A stretch of 54,602 bases of DNA, from positions 1-54,602 of the forward strand of contig CATVTM010000005.1 of the NCBI GenBank assembly GCA_958346935.1, read 5' to 3'. Source of the stretch: an uncultured Collinsella sp. (GTDB lineage: Bacteria; Actinomycetota; Coriobacteriia; Coriobacteriales; Coriobacteriaceae). Positions within the stretch are counted from its first letter, which is position 1. Each line of letters opens with the position of its first letter. The notes beneath the pieces were generated by a model. It ran no database searches. It worked only from the letters and a program-made list of their open reading frames with translations, and was not told where the DNA came from. Position numbers and translations under genes: made by a program. Below are positions 7,971 to 15,131 of this stretch, in pieces.

Positions 7971-8012
7971 AAACAAAAAGCGCCCGCCCGCCGTTATGAG
8001 CGGACGGGCGCC
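7971..8012 (-). terminator. Terminator downstream of agaS
   Basis: GCGCCCG (7980-7986) pairs with CGGGCGC (8005-8011). On the minus strand the hairpin is followed by TTTTTGTTTT, a strong intrinsic terminator placed between agaS and nagA. nagA may therefore have its own promoter (a TATAAG lies on the minus strand in 7913-7979) or depend on readthrough. Confidence 0.85.
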
Positions 8013-8029
8013 CTTACAGGGGGACGCGA

Positions 8030-9196
8030 TTAAGCGGTGAAGGGGTGAATCGTCACGCCCTTAACCACGCGGTTGACCGTGCCGGTGGGGCTCGGCGTAT
8101 CGGGCGTGTTGCCCACGCGCACGGAGTTGAGCAGGCTGATAGCCTGAGCAAACATCACGAACGGCAGTGCAAGGTAGCCCTCGGGAAGTGCCTCGTAGCC
8201 CTTAAAGGTGAAGGACTCACCCTCGTAGACGGTGGCACCTTCCTGCTGAACGGCGATGGTGTGCTGAGCGATCTCGTCGCCACCGATCTCGTTGAGGATG
8301 TCGATGTCGTACTGACGGGTGTAGGCGTCGTTGTTGACGAACACGAAGACGAGCGTCTTATCGTCGACGAAGGACTTAGGTCCGTGACGATAGCCCATGG
8401 AGGTGTCGTAGGAAGTAGCGACCAGACCGTGAGCAAGCTCGAGGATCTTGAGCTGGCTCTCCTGGGCAAGGCCACCGAAGGAGCCAGAACCCAAGTAGGT
8501 CACGCGGTTGAAGTCGCCAGCCAGGTAATCGGCGATCTCAGGCTCACGGGAGATGACCTCCTCGCCCATCTTGGCAATCGTCTCGACCCACTCGGCCTTC
8601 TGCTCGTCAGAGGCAGTGTCAAAAATAAGGGTGGAGAGCAGGGTCATGCAGGAATAAGAACCGGTCATGGCGAAGCCCTTGTCGTTGGCGCGCGGGATGA
8701 GCAGCGTCAGCGCGTTGGGATCATCGGCAGACTCGACGGCGAGCTTGCCCTCAGGAGCGCAGGTGATGTTGAGGAACTTGACGTTGTGGACGAGCTCCTT
8801 GGCAACGGCAACGGCGGCAAGGCTCTCGGGGCTGTTGCCAGAGCGGGCAAAGGAAACCACGAGCGTGGGATCCTCGGCGCGCAGGAAGTCGCGCGGGGCA
8901 CTCACGATGTCGGTCGTGGCGATGGGCTTAAAGTCGTAGAGATCAGTGTTGCCAGCGTGACGCAGGTACGGGGCGCAGGTATCGCCAACGTAGTCGGACG
9001 TACCGGCACCGGTGAAGACAACGGACAGACGACCCTCGCCCATAGCGCGAGCCTCGGCCAGGAAGGCCTCGATGGCCTCCTTGTTCTCGCGATAGATGTT
9101 GAGCGTATCACGCCAAAGCTCGGGCTGCTGAGCAATCTCGGCCGTGGTGATCTGGGCGCCGAGCTCGGTGAGCTCCTCGACACTCTTCTCGAACAT
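8030..9196 (-). CDS. agaS: AgaS-type SIS-domain sugar isomerase / deaminase
   Basis: A 388-aa protein with two SIS domains. The first carries FTGAGTSDYVGD and SFARSGNSPES (phosphosugar-binding Ser residues); the second carries LGSGSFGGLAQESQLK and MGYRHGPKSFVDD, characteristic of AgaS. Family members convert galactosamine-6-P to tagatose-6-P with release of ammonia. It follows a promoter whose TATAAT (minus strand 9241-9236) lies just downstream of a GntR-type operator at 9251-9271, so it is probably repressed by the adjacent GntR protein. Confidence 0.9.
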   Translation of the reverse strand: MFEKSVEELTELGAQITTAEIAQQPELWRDTLNIYRENKEAIEAFLAEARAMGEGRLSVVFTGAGTSDYVGDTCAPYLRHAGNTDLYDFKPIATTDIVSAPRDFLRAEDPTLVVSFARSGNSPESLAAVAVAKELVHNVKFLNITCAPEGKLAVESADDPNALTLLIPRANDKGFAMTGSYSCMTLLSTLIFDTASDEQKAEWVETIAKMGEEVISREPEIADYLAGDFNRVTYLGSGSFGGLAQESQLKILELAHGLVATSYDTSMGYRHGPKSFVDDKTLVFVFVNNDAYTRQYDIDILNEIGGDEIAQHTIAVQQEGATVYEGESFTFKGYEALPEGYLALPFVMFAQAISLLNSVRVGNTPDTPSPTGTVNRVVKGVTIHPFTA

Positions 9197-9235
9197 TTCT
9201 AATACCTCTCTCTAGAAGTAATCCTCTGACGTGCA

Positions 9236-9241
9236 ATTATA
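9236..9241 (-). promoter_or_regulatory. Predicted -10 of the agaS promoter
   Basis: TATAAT on the minus strand, 40 nt before the start codon. The expected -35 position falls inside the operator at 9251-9271, so repressor binding would block polymerase. No good -35 hexamer is seen. Confidence 0.55.
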
Positions 9242-9250
9242 CACTTCGGT

Positions 9251-9271
9251 TGGTTATCTGGTAGTAACCAG
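9251..9271. promoter_or_regulatory. Predicted GntR operator in the agaS promoter
   Basis: TGGTTATCTGGTAGTAACCA is a dyad (TGGTTA...TAACCA) that also contains CTGGTAGTAACCAG. Thirteen of those 14 bases recur at 13550-13563 in front of the PTS operon, and the core GGTTACTACC (reverse strand) recurs with one change at 10068-10077 in front of gntR. Confidence 0.7.
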
Positions 9272-9310
9272 TTAAATGCAAAGAATCACCATATGGATAC
9301 GATGCGAACA

Positions 9311-10042
9311 CTAGTTACTACGCTGGTGATAAACCTTGTATTTAAACTGATCGGCACGAGCAACCGAGAGCGTATACTCCACAACCTCGTTTGACTCGTT
9401 ATACGTAGTCCTGACCAAATCGAGCACAGGCGAGCCCTCGACAATTCCCAAAAGGTGGGCATCGGTGGAACGGGCTATGCTCGCATAGAACTCCTCTTCG
9501 GCCACGCGTATCTTTTGCTGAAAGTCTTGCTCAATCACATCGTAAAGCGGCTTACGCTCCAACAGCGGTCGCTTTAGGGACAGAAATTGACGAACCGGTA
9601 GATAGCTGCGTTCGACCATCATGGGCATGTTGTCGGCAGAACGAAGGCGCTTGAGCTTATAAATGCGATCACCGATACGCAATCCCATATGCTCGGCCAG
9701 GTTCTTATCGGCCTCCATCTCGCAAAACTCGAGAATCGTGGTCTCAGGGTCGCGACCCATCGCGCGCATCTGCTCGGTAAAGCTGTAGGACTGCATAAGA
9801 TTGGTTGCCTTTGCCGAACGGTCGGTCACAAAGGTACCGCGACCGTGCTGCCGAACCACCAGTCCTAAACGCTCCAGTTCCTGCAGAGCCAGGCGTACCG
9901 TAGTGCGCGAGAGACCATAGCGTTCCGAAAGTTCGCGCTCGGAAGGAATCATGTCACCGGCGCGATATTCATGGTCGATCTTTCCGGTCAGAATATCGAC
10001 CAGCTGATCGTACAGCGGTTGCTTACGCGCTCCGATCGCCAT
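9311..10042 (-). CDS. GntR-family regulator (HutC/FarR type, UTRA domain)
   Basis: A 243-aa regulator. Residues ~1-70 are a winged helix-turn-helix (YDQLVDILTGKI, PSERELSERYGLSRTTVRLA, RGTFV). The C-terminal UTRA ligand domain contains RLRSADNMPMMVERSYLP and SPVLDLVRTTYNE. ATG 10042 follows GGGAGG; the longer frame is rejected. It lies between agaS and the PTS operon, so it probably senses an amino-sugar phosphate and represses both. Its operator candidates at 9251, 13550 and its own leader (10068) share one core. It is analogous to AgaR/NagR, with orthology unproven. Confidence 0.88.
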   Translation of the reverse strand: MAIGARKQPLYDQLVDILTGKIDHEYRAGDMIPSERELSERYGLSRTTVRLALQELERLGLVVRQHGRGTFVTDRSAKATNLMQSYSFTEQMRAMGRDPETTILEFCEMEADKNLAEHMGLRIGDRIYKLKRLRSADNMPMMVERSYLPVRQFLSLKRPLLERKPLYDVIEQDFQQKIRVAEEEFYASIARSTDAHLLGIVEGSPVLDLVRTTYNESNEVVEYTLSVARADQFKYKVYHQRSN

Positions 10043-10067
10043 CCTATCCTCCCATTTTCTCAAACTC

Positions 10068-10077
10068 GGCTACTACC
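10068..10077. promoter_or_regulatory. Candidate autoregulatory operator of gntR
   Basis: GGCTACTACC differs by one base from the core GGTTACTACC of the agaS and PTS sites. It sits 25 nt upstream of the gntR start codon, a position suited to autorepression. It is only a half-site match. Confidence 0.4.
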
Positions 10078-10126
10078 TTGGGTGTTTAGCATTATCTGTC
10101 TGCCACACCCGAATCAACAAGAAAAC

Positions 10127-10160
10127 AAAAGCCGCGCGCTCTTTCGAGCACGCGGCTTTT
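10127..10160 (-). terminator. Bidirectional-looking terminator after the PTS operon
   Basis: AAAAGCCGCG (10127-10136) and CGCGGCTTTT (10151-10160), with inner GCTC/GAGC pairing around TTTC. It follows the IID gene and separates the PTS operon from gntR. Confidence 0.88.
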
Positions 10161-10226
10161 AACATACACATGGCTTAAGGGGTCGGGGTGTGAGCCGCGT
10201 AGGGACACACCCCTCAAGCTAGAGCC

Positions 10227-11309
10227 TTACCAGATGCTCGGCCAGAGACCAAGCGGGCCAGCGCCCAGGATGCCAAGGACGAAGAGCAGGAGAATGCCCT
10301 TGGTCGGGGTCCAGCTGTGCTTAGCGAACATGTAGTAAAGCAGCAGCGTAAGCATAAGCGGGACGAGCTTCGGGACGATGGTGTTGAGGGTGTCGGCAAC
10401 AGAGAAGTTGACCGGATCCTCGGTGACGGTAGCGTAGGTCACGGACTCCATGCCGTTGCCCAGATCGGCGACGCCGCACTTGACCTCGTTGCCGTCGGCA
10501 TCGGTGGCGGTGAGGGCGTTGCCGTCCTCATCGGTCATGGCGATGGTACCGGCCTCAGCGGTCTCGGTATCGATGCCCTCCATACCGGTGAAGTTCTCGG
10601 CCTCCTTCTCGGAGACGATCACGGTAGTAGGGGCAAGGCCACGGGTAGTGCCGTTGGGGATCTGGAGGTTGATCTGGGTGCCACCCATGGTGACGACCAG
10701 GCAACCGACGACGAAGACGCCCATGATGGAAGCGGCACGCGTGAAGGCCTGCATGTTGGCGGTCAGAGCGTCAATGGCGCTGGTGCCAAGCTTGTAGGAC
10801 CAGTTCATGAGCCAGAAACGCAGAGCGAACTGGACGGCGTTGAAGATCACCAGGAAGATGATCGGTGCAGCGGCGTTGCCGTTGATAGCCATGTTGGAGG
10901 TGATGCCGGCCGTGATAGGCACGAGCGTCAGCCAGAACAGGGCGTCACCGATACCACCGAGCGGGCCCATTGCGGCGACGCGGACGGCGCGGATCGTGGG
11001 GATGTCAACCTTGTTCTGCTCGAGCGAAAGCACGATGCCCATAACAAAGGTGACGAGGAACGGGTGGGTGTTGAAGAACTCCAGGTTGTGGCTCATGGAA
11101 GCCGCGAGGTCGTTCTTGTTGGTGTGGATCTTCTCCAGACCGGGGATGATGGAGTAAAGCCAGCCAGCGGCCTGCATGCGCTCGTAGTTGAACGATGCCT
11201 GCAGGAAGCAGGAGCGCCAAGCCATCTTGTTGAGGGTCTTCTGGTCGAGCTGCGGAGCAGGAGTGAGATCCTCGTAGTGCTCCGGGATCACATACTCATT
11301 AGATGCCAT
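10227..11309 (-). CDS. agaD: PTS mannose/fructose/sorbose family IID component with acidic insertion
   Basis: A 360-aa IID membrane protein of the mannose-class PTS, which with IIC forms the transport channel. N-terminal ...LNKMAWRSCFLQASFNYERMQ, HPFLVTFVMGI and GPLGGIGDALFWLTLVPI are IID signatures, and the C-terminus (LLLYYMFAKHSWTPTKGILL, GAGPLGLW) is hydrophobic. Typical IID proteins are ~265-305 aa; the extra length is an ~85-residue, acidic, Gly/Asp/Thr-rich segment (about 218-303, including TDEDGNALTATDADGNEVK) before the last membrane segment. ATG 11309 follows GGAGGTGA and overlaps the IIC stop by 11 nt, so the two are translationally coupled. Confidence 0.92.
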   Translation of the reverse strand: MASNEYVIPEHYEDLTPAPQLDQKTLNKMAWRSCFLQASFNYERMQAAGWLYSIIPGLEKIHTNKNDLAASMSHNLEFFNTHPFLVTFVMGIVLSLEQNKVDIPTIRAVRVAAMGPLGGIGDALFWLTLVPITAGITSNMAINGNAAAPIIFLVIFNAVQFALRFWLMNWSYKLGTSAIDALTANMQAFTRAASIMGVFVVGCLVVTMGGTQINLQIPNGTTRGLAPTTVIVSEKEAENFTGMEGIDTETAEAGTIAMTDEDGNALTATDADGNEVKCGVADLGNGMESVTYATVTEDPVNFSVADTLNTIVPKLVPLMLTLLLYYMFAKHSWTPTKGILLLFVLGILGAGPLGLWPSIW

Positions 11310-12099
11310 CTTCGAAGTCACCTCCGTCAGAAACAGCTGCACCCTTCAGCTCGGTCTGCTGCTGGAAGTCCCAGAAAGCGATGCCGAAGCCGATGAGAGC
11401 GAGGATGAGCAGAGCAGGGGTTGCCAGAGAATCGTTGGCAACGGTGATGAGCGCGAGGCCAAAGCCCATGAGGAAGAAGCCCCACATATCGCGGTTCATC
11501 ATAACCTTGAGCAGGACGGCGAAGCCGACGAAGCGCATCATGCCGCCTGCAGCGGACAGACCGGTCTGCAGCCAAGTCGGGATGGCGGAAGCGATGGTCT
11601 GACCAATGGTAGCGCCAGCGATGAAGAACAGGGTGACGACGACAGCGAAGATCAGGCCGAGCAGGGCCATGGCGAAGTAGTTCAGGCGCTCGATGCCCTT
11701 GGTGTCCGCGTTATGAGCCATGTTATCGGCCGTGGACATAAGCGGGGACATAAGCGTGAAGACCAGGGTAACGCCAAGCTGGCCGAGCAGGGCGAACGGA
11801 ATGGCAAGGCCGACTGCCGCGTTGGGCTCGAGACCCGTAGCGATAGCGAGAATGGCTGCCATGATGCCGCCAATGACGGCGTTAGGCGGCTGAGCGCCTC
11901 CGATCGGCATGTTGCCGATCGTCATGAGCTGATAAGTACCACCCACGAGAAGACCGGTGTTGAGGTCGCCAAGGATAAGACCGATGACGGCGCCGGTGAC
12001 GATGGGCTGATAGAGAGACTCGAGGAAGTCAAACTGGTCGATTGCCGCGATGAACGTGACGACGAAGACCAGAGCGATCTGGATGATCGAGTATTCCAT
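11299..12099 (-). CDS. agaC: PTS mannose/fructose/sorbose family IIC component
   Basis: A 266-aa integral membrane protein beginning MEYSIIQIALVFVVTFIAAI. It carries the family signature GLILGDLNTGLLVGGTYQLM and GGAQPPNAVIGGIM, and about seven hydrophobic segments. It forms the sugar channel with IID. It is 91 nt downstream of the IIB gene and overlaps the IID gene. Context (AgaS, NagA, LacC) suggests GalNAc or a related amino sugar as substrate, which sequence alone cannot settle. Confidence 0.92.
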   Translation of the reverse strand: MEYSIIQIALVFVVTFIAAIDQFDFLESLYQPIVTGAVIGLILGDLNTGLLVGGTYQLMTIGNMPIGGAQPPNAVIGGIMAAILAIATGLEPNAAVGLAIPFALLGQLGVTLVFTLMSPLMSTADNMAHNADTKGIERLNYFAMALLGLIFAVVVTLFFIAGATIGQTIASAIPTWLQTGLSAAGGMMRFVGFAVLLKVMMNRDMWGFFLMGFGLALITVANDSLATPALLILALIGFGIAFWDFQQQTELKGAAVSDGGDFEDGI

Positions 12100-12189
12100 C
12101 TTGCTCCTCCTTTCAAAATGTATGTACGCACTTTAGATATCACGTACAGAAGGTCAGGGTTTCACTCCTGACAACGTGGATCACGAGGA

Positions 12190-12672
12190 TTACGAGAAGA
12201 GCTTGCTCGTGTCCTCAACAGGCGTGCTCGGAACGCGCCTGATCTCCAACTCCACCCCCAATTCCTGCAGCTCTTTAAACGCAGCGACATCCTCGTCGTT
12301 AACTGCGACGGAGGTGGCGACTTGGCGCTTTCCTTCCGACATGTGCATGTTGCCGATGTTTACCTTCTTTATAGGCACACCGCCCTTGACGAGCGTAAGC
12401 ACGTCTTCCGGTGTTTCGGCCACGATGAAGATCTTCTGGCGCGGGCTCGCCTTGCCGATGACGTCGATGGTCTTCTGCAGGGAGAAGAAACGCGTAGCGA
12501 CGCCGGCGGGAGCGGCCATCTTCATGAGGTTCTGGCGCATGGTGTTGTTCGACACGTCGTCGTTGGCGACGAGGATGAGGTTGGAGCCCAGAGTGGAGTT
12601 CCACTGGGTGGCAACCTGACCATGAACCAGTCGGTTATCGATGCGGGTAAGAAGAATGTTGGGTTCTGCCAT
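12190..12672 (-). CDS. agaB: PTS mannose/fructose/sorbose family IIB component
   Basis: A 160-aa cytoplasmic phosphotransfer protein. The phosphorylated His is in RIDNRLVHGQVATQW near the N-terminus (His17), and ...LILVANDDVSNNTMRQNLMK follows as in family members. It receives phosphate from the IIA protein encoded two genes upstream and passes it to the sugar in the IIC/IID channel. GGAAG lies ahead of ATG 12672. Complete and of usual length. Confidence 0.92.
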   Translation of the reverse strand: MAEPNILLTRIDNRLVHGQVATQWNSTLGSNLILVANDDVSNNTMRQNLMKMAAPAGVATRFFSLQKTIDVIGKASPRQKIFIVAETPEDVLTLVKGGVPIKKVNIGNMHMSEGKRQVATSVAVNDEDVAAFKELQELGVELEIRRVPSTPVEDTSKLFS

Positions 12673-12708
12673 GTTGATCAGCTTCCTTTCGTTATTTGCT
12701 GACGACAG

Positions 12709-12990
12709 TTATTTGATCTCCTGAATCGCGTAACGCGAAACATCTACGACGGCTCCGGATCGGACTTTGATCTGGACCTTTTCGCCTTCGATGCCTTTGA
12801 CGGTTCCGTAGATACCGCCGGCGAAAAGAACCTCCTGACCCGGCTTAAGCTCGGTGTGCAGCTCCTTGAAGTACTTCTGCTTCTTCTTCATGTTGATTTG
12901 CGACCAGATGGTGTAAATCAAGCCCATGATGACAAGCAGGCCTAAAAGGGCGACCGAGGAGCTCAGGACGTTGGCTCCGAAATCGGCCAT
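12709..12990 (-). CDS. yajC: YajC-like protein encoded within the PTS operon
   Basis: A 93-aa protein with one N-terminal membrane helix (SSVALLGLLVIMGLIYTIW), a basic KKKQKYFKEL segment, then the YajC domain (LKPGQEVLFAGGIYGTVKGI... and a C-terminal beta segment). The canonical partner genes secD/secF are absent. It lies between IIA and IIB, and its ATG overlaps the IIA stop by one base (TAATG), so it is part of the operon. A YajC-like gene also sits in the streptococcal hyaluronate-type agaVWEF PTS operon, so the pairing is a known but unexplained arrangement. Confidence 0.9.
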   Translation of the reverse strand: MADFGANVLSSSVALLGLLVIMGLIYTIWSQINMKKKQKYFKELHTELKPGQEVLFAGGIYGTVKGIEGEKVQIKVRSGAVVDVSRYAIQEIK

Positions 12991-13433
12991 TAGATGCCGT
13001 CCTCGTCGCCGAAGATATCCTCTTCGTCGGAGCCGGCAACGGATGCGACCGTCTGGGCGGTGATGCCCGTCTGGCCAACGGTTACTGCCTGCTCACCAAG
13101 CTCGGCGAGCGTGGCATTGCCGCGGAGGAACAGAAGCTCAATAACCATGGGGAGGTTAGTGCCGGTCAGAACCTCGACGTTGTCGACATCCTGGGCAATC
13201 ATCATCGACTGGTTGAACGGGGTACCACCAAGCAGGTCGGTAAAGACGAGCACGCCATCGCACTCCTCGCGCATGGCGGTAATAGCGGCGCGGAGATCCT
13301 CACCGTAGGATGCAGCCTGGTCGCCCTCAAAAGGAACGACGGTAAAAGCGGGCTGGTCGCCGGCAACCATAGCGATAGCGCTTGCGAGGCCAGGTGCGAA
13401 CTGTCCATGACCGGTAAGAATAAAGCCAACCAT
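12990..13433 (-). CDS. agaF: PTS mannose/fructose family IIA component
   Basis: A 147-aa cytoplasmic EIIA of the mannose class. MVGFILTGHGQFAPGLASAI holds the phosphorylated His9, and VLVFTDLLGGTPFNQS is the other signature. A short acidic tail (GSDEEDIFGDEDGI) extends the usual ~140 aa. It is first in the operon IIA-YajC-IIB-IIC-IID, behind the operator region at 13534-13563. HPr and enzyme I are not in the window. Confidence 0.92.
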   Translation of the reverse strand: MVGFILTGHGQFAPGLASAIAMVAGDQPAFTVVPFEGDQAASYGEDLRAAITAMREECDGVLVFTDLLGGTPFNQSMMIAQDVDNVEVLTGTNLPMVIELLFLRGNATLAELGEQAVTVGQTGITAQTVASVAGSDEEDIFGDEDGI

Positions 13434-13533
13434 TCAAATTTCCCTTCCGAAGGTGTGTACGATCTGAGTCCGATGATTTTCGGAAGCCAGCGGGCGCTCG
13501 CCCTTAAAGCTTCTTAGAAAGCGTTCTTTGAAG

Positions 13534-13563
13534 ACCAGTGGTTTCTAAACTGGTAGTAACCAC
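13534..13563. promoter_or_regulatory. Predicted GntR operator of the PTS operon
   Basis: Contains CTGGTAGTAACCAC (13550-13563), 13 of 14 bases identical to the agaS operator, and an outer dyad GTGGTT...AACCAC. It lies ~117 nt upstream of the IIA start. The direct repeat ACCAGTT-AGA-ACCAGTT at 13830-13846 may be an accessory site. Confidence 0.65.
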
Positions 13564-14134
13564 GTGATGTGTTGTTGTCACTATATCACCCCAGAAGAGG
13601 CCGCTTTCGTTGATTTATACGGTAAAACGTTTTTGCACCGCTCGCGGCGATATTTCGACCGTTTACCGCTCGTTAATACTTCTACCTGCGGTTTTGAAAC
13701 CGTTTCGAAATGCTTTGGCAAAAGATCGAAACTTTTCCTGTGTCCAAACAACGCTGGGCGGCTAAAAATAGCGTGTAGAAAAATTGCAGGTCATTGTGAA
13801 GATATGTGAATTGGTCTTTTTGACTTAATACCAGTTAGAACCAGTTTTGAGATTATCGGTGAACGGTAGTTTTCGACCGTTCACCGGTTACTTGCAATCG
13901 TTTGCAGTTGTTTTTCTAGATGAATTGGGGAGACCCGATGAAGCACTTGCGCGGTTGCAGGATATTTCAATACTCGTCCATCCCCCGCGCGCCAAACTCC
14001 CACTCCCTGAATGTGCCATAAGCTCTCGCTATTCGTCTTATAAACATTACTTACTCTAATCTGTAATTGTTTATCGTTTATCGTTAAGTATGTTATAAAA
14101 TTTAGTATCATCCAAGACATTGGTTGGAGGAGCT
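13564..14134. other. AT-rich intergenic region between the PTS operon and the DUF2975 gene
   Basis: About 570 bp without a supportable gene. It holds the direct repeat ACCAGTT-AGA-ACCAGTT (13830-13846), a GAACGGT...TTTTCGACCGTTCACCG inverted stretch near 13860-13886, and, before 14135, a TTTATCGTTTATCG tandem with a GTTATAAAAT element that may be the promoter of the next gene. Small open frames here lack codon bias or ribosome sites. Confidence 0.5.
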
Positions 14135-14773
14135 ATGATCCGCTGGAACGCATCCAAATCGAATGAAGCCATCGACCGTGAACAGGCAATAGCCAAACTG
14201 AGGAAGCTCACTCGCTACTGCAAATGGGCCACAATCTGCACCGCCGTGGCGCTCGCTCTGGGACTCCTCGCAGTCATTGCAATCTACGATCTACTCATAT
14301 TGCCTAGCCTCTCCCAAGGGTTCTGTCTCCAATCCGTAGAGCTTGAGGCTGGCGAAGGGCCAATTCTCGCTCTCGTCGGCGCCGATGAACACACCCCTCT
14401 TATGCTTGTCGCGCACGACGGTCATACTGCCATAGGGAGCGCCATGATGACATGCCTTGCGTTTGCCATCGTGCTAAGCGCATACAAGTTTTTCTCCGCC
14501 ATTGAAAAGGCGGGCAGGCCCTTTGACCTCGAATGCATCCGCATACTACGTCAAATAGGACATTTGTTCCTTATTGGCGGCGTTGCTGTGAAGCTTCTTG
14601 GTGCCATAGTCACGGGGCTGATACTCTCAGGATTTGGCGGCAACTTTACGGATGCGCTTGGCGGCCAGCACCTCGACCTCTCTATGGTCTTTGCAGGCCT
14701 GATTATTAGCCTGATTGCCAGCGTCTTCCAGTACGGGTGTATCCTGCAAAAACAAGATGACGAGTTGCTCTAG
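14135..14773 (+). CDS. DUF2975-type membrane protein
   Basis: A 212-aa protein with four predicted membrane segments: ATICTAVALALGLLAVIAI, the region AMMTCLAFAIVLSAYKFF, LFLIGGVAVKLLGAIVTGLI and LSMVFAGLIISLIASVF. GGAGGAGCT lies just before ATG 14135. A conserved FDLECIRILRQIG segment precedes the third helix, as in DUF2975 proteins. It is followed 9 nt later by a small Cro/XRE regulator, the standard pairing for this family. The function of the pair is not known. Confidence 0.8.
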   Translation: MIRWNASKSNEAIDREQAIAKLRKLTRYCKWATICTAVALALGLLAVIAIYDLLILPSLSQGFCLQSVELEAGEGPILALVGADEHTPLMLVAHDGHTAIGSAMMTCLAFAIVLSAYKFFSAIEKAGRPFDLECIRILRQIGHLFLIGGVAVKLLGAIVTGLILSGFGGNFTDALGGQHLDLSMVFAGLIISLIASVFQYGCILQKQDDELL

Positions 14774-14782
14774 GGGGAATCC

Positions 14783-15019
14783 ATGATTATTCTGCGGCTT
14801 GACCGCATGCTCGCCGAACGCAAGATCTCATCCAAAGAGCTTGCGGAACGCGTGGGCATCTCCCAGGTCAATATGTCACGCATTAAGACAGGCAAGGTTT
14901 CTGCCATACGTTTTTCAACTCTTGACGCGATATGCCGGGCACTCGACTGCCAACCGGGCGATGTTCTGGAATACATACCTGACGATGAAGCCGATAGCCT
15001 CTTTGGGCTTAAAGATTAA
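14783..15019 (+). CDS. Small XRE/YozG-type transcriptional regulator
   Basis: A 78-aa single-domain helix-turn-helix protein: MLAERKISSKELAERVGISQ, then VNMSRIKTGKVSAIRFSTL and DAICRALDCQPGDVLEYI. This is the YozG-like Cro/C1 class. GGGGGA precedes ATG 14783. It forms an operon with the DUF2975 membrane protein and probably regulates it. The TTTATCG repeats upstream of 14135 are a candidate binding site. Confidence 0.88.
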   Translation: MIILRLDRMLAERKISSKELAERVGISQVNMSRIKTGKVSAIRFSTLDAICRALDCQPGDVLEYIPDDEADSLFGLKD

Positions 15020-15052
15020 TAGGCATAATGTAGCCACCAGCGCCCAAACGCA

Positions 15053-15091
15053 AATAGCCCGCTAGAACAACATCCGTTCTAGCGGGCTATT
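15053..15091 (+). terminator. Strong bidirectional terminator
   Basis: Perfect 16-bp arms AATAGCCCGCTAGAAC (15053-15068) and GTTCTAGCGGGCTATT (15076-15091) with a 7-nt loop, between the convergent regulator and SurA-like genes. Confidence 0.85.
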
Positions 15092-15131
15092 CAGATATTT
15101 CGGCTACGAGCTCGGTGGCTCAGACAAATCT

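Noticed and set aside
13512..13532. cre-like sequence AGAAAGCGTTCTTT ahead of the PTS operon
   Set aside because: Only a loose match to the catabolite-response consensus, which is not established for this class of bacteria.
13564..14120. Three small open frames in the AT-rich gap
   Set aside because: No ribosome sites, no coding bias and no recognisable domains; the stretch is better explained as promoters and leader.
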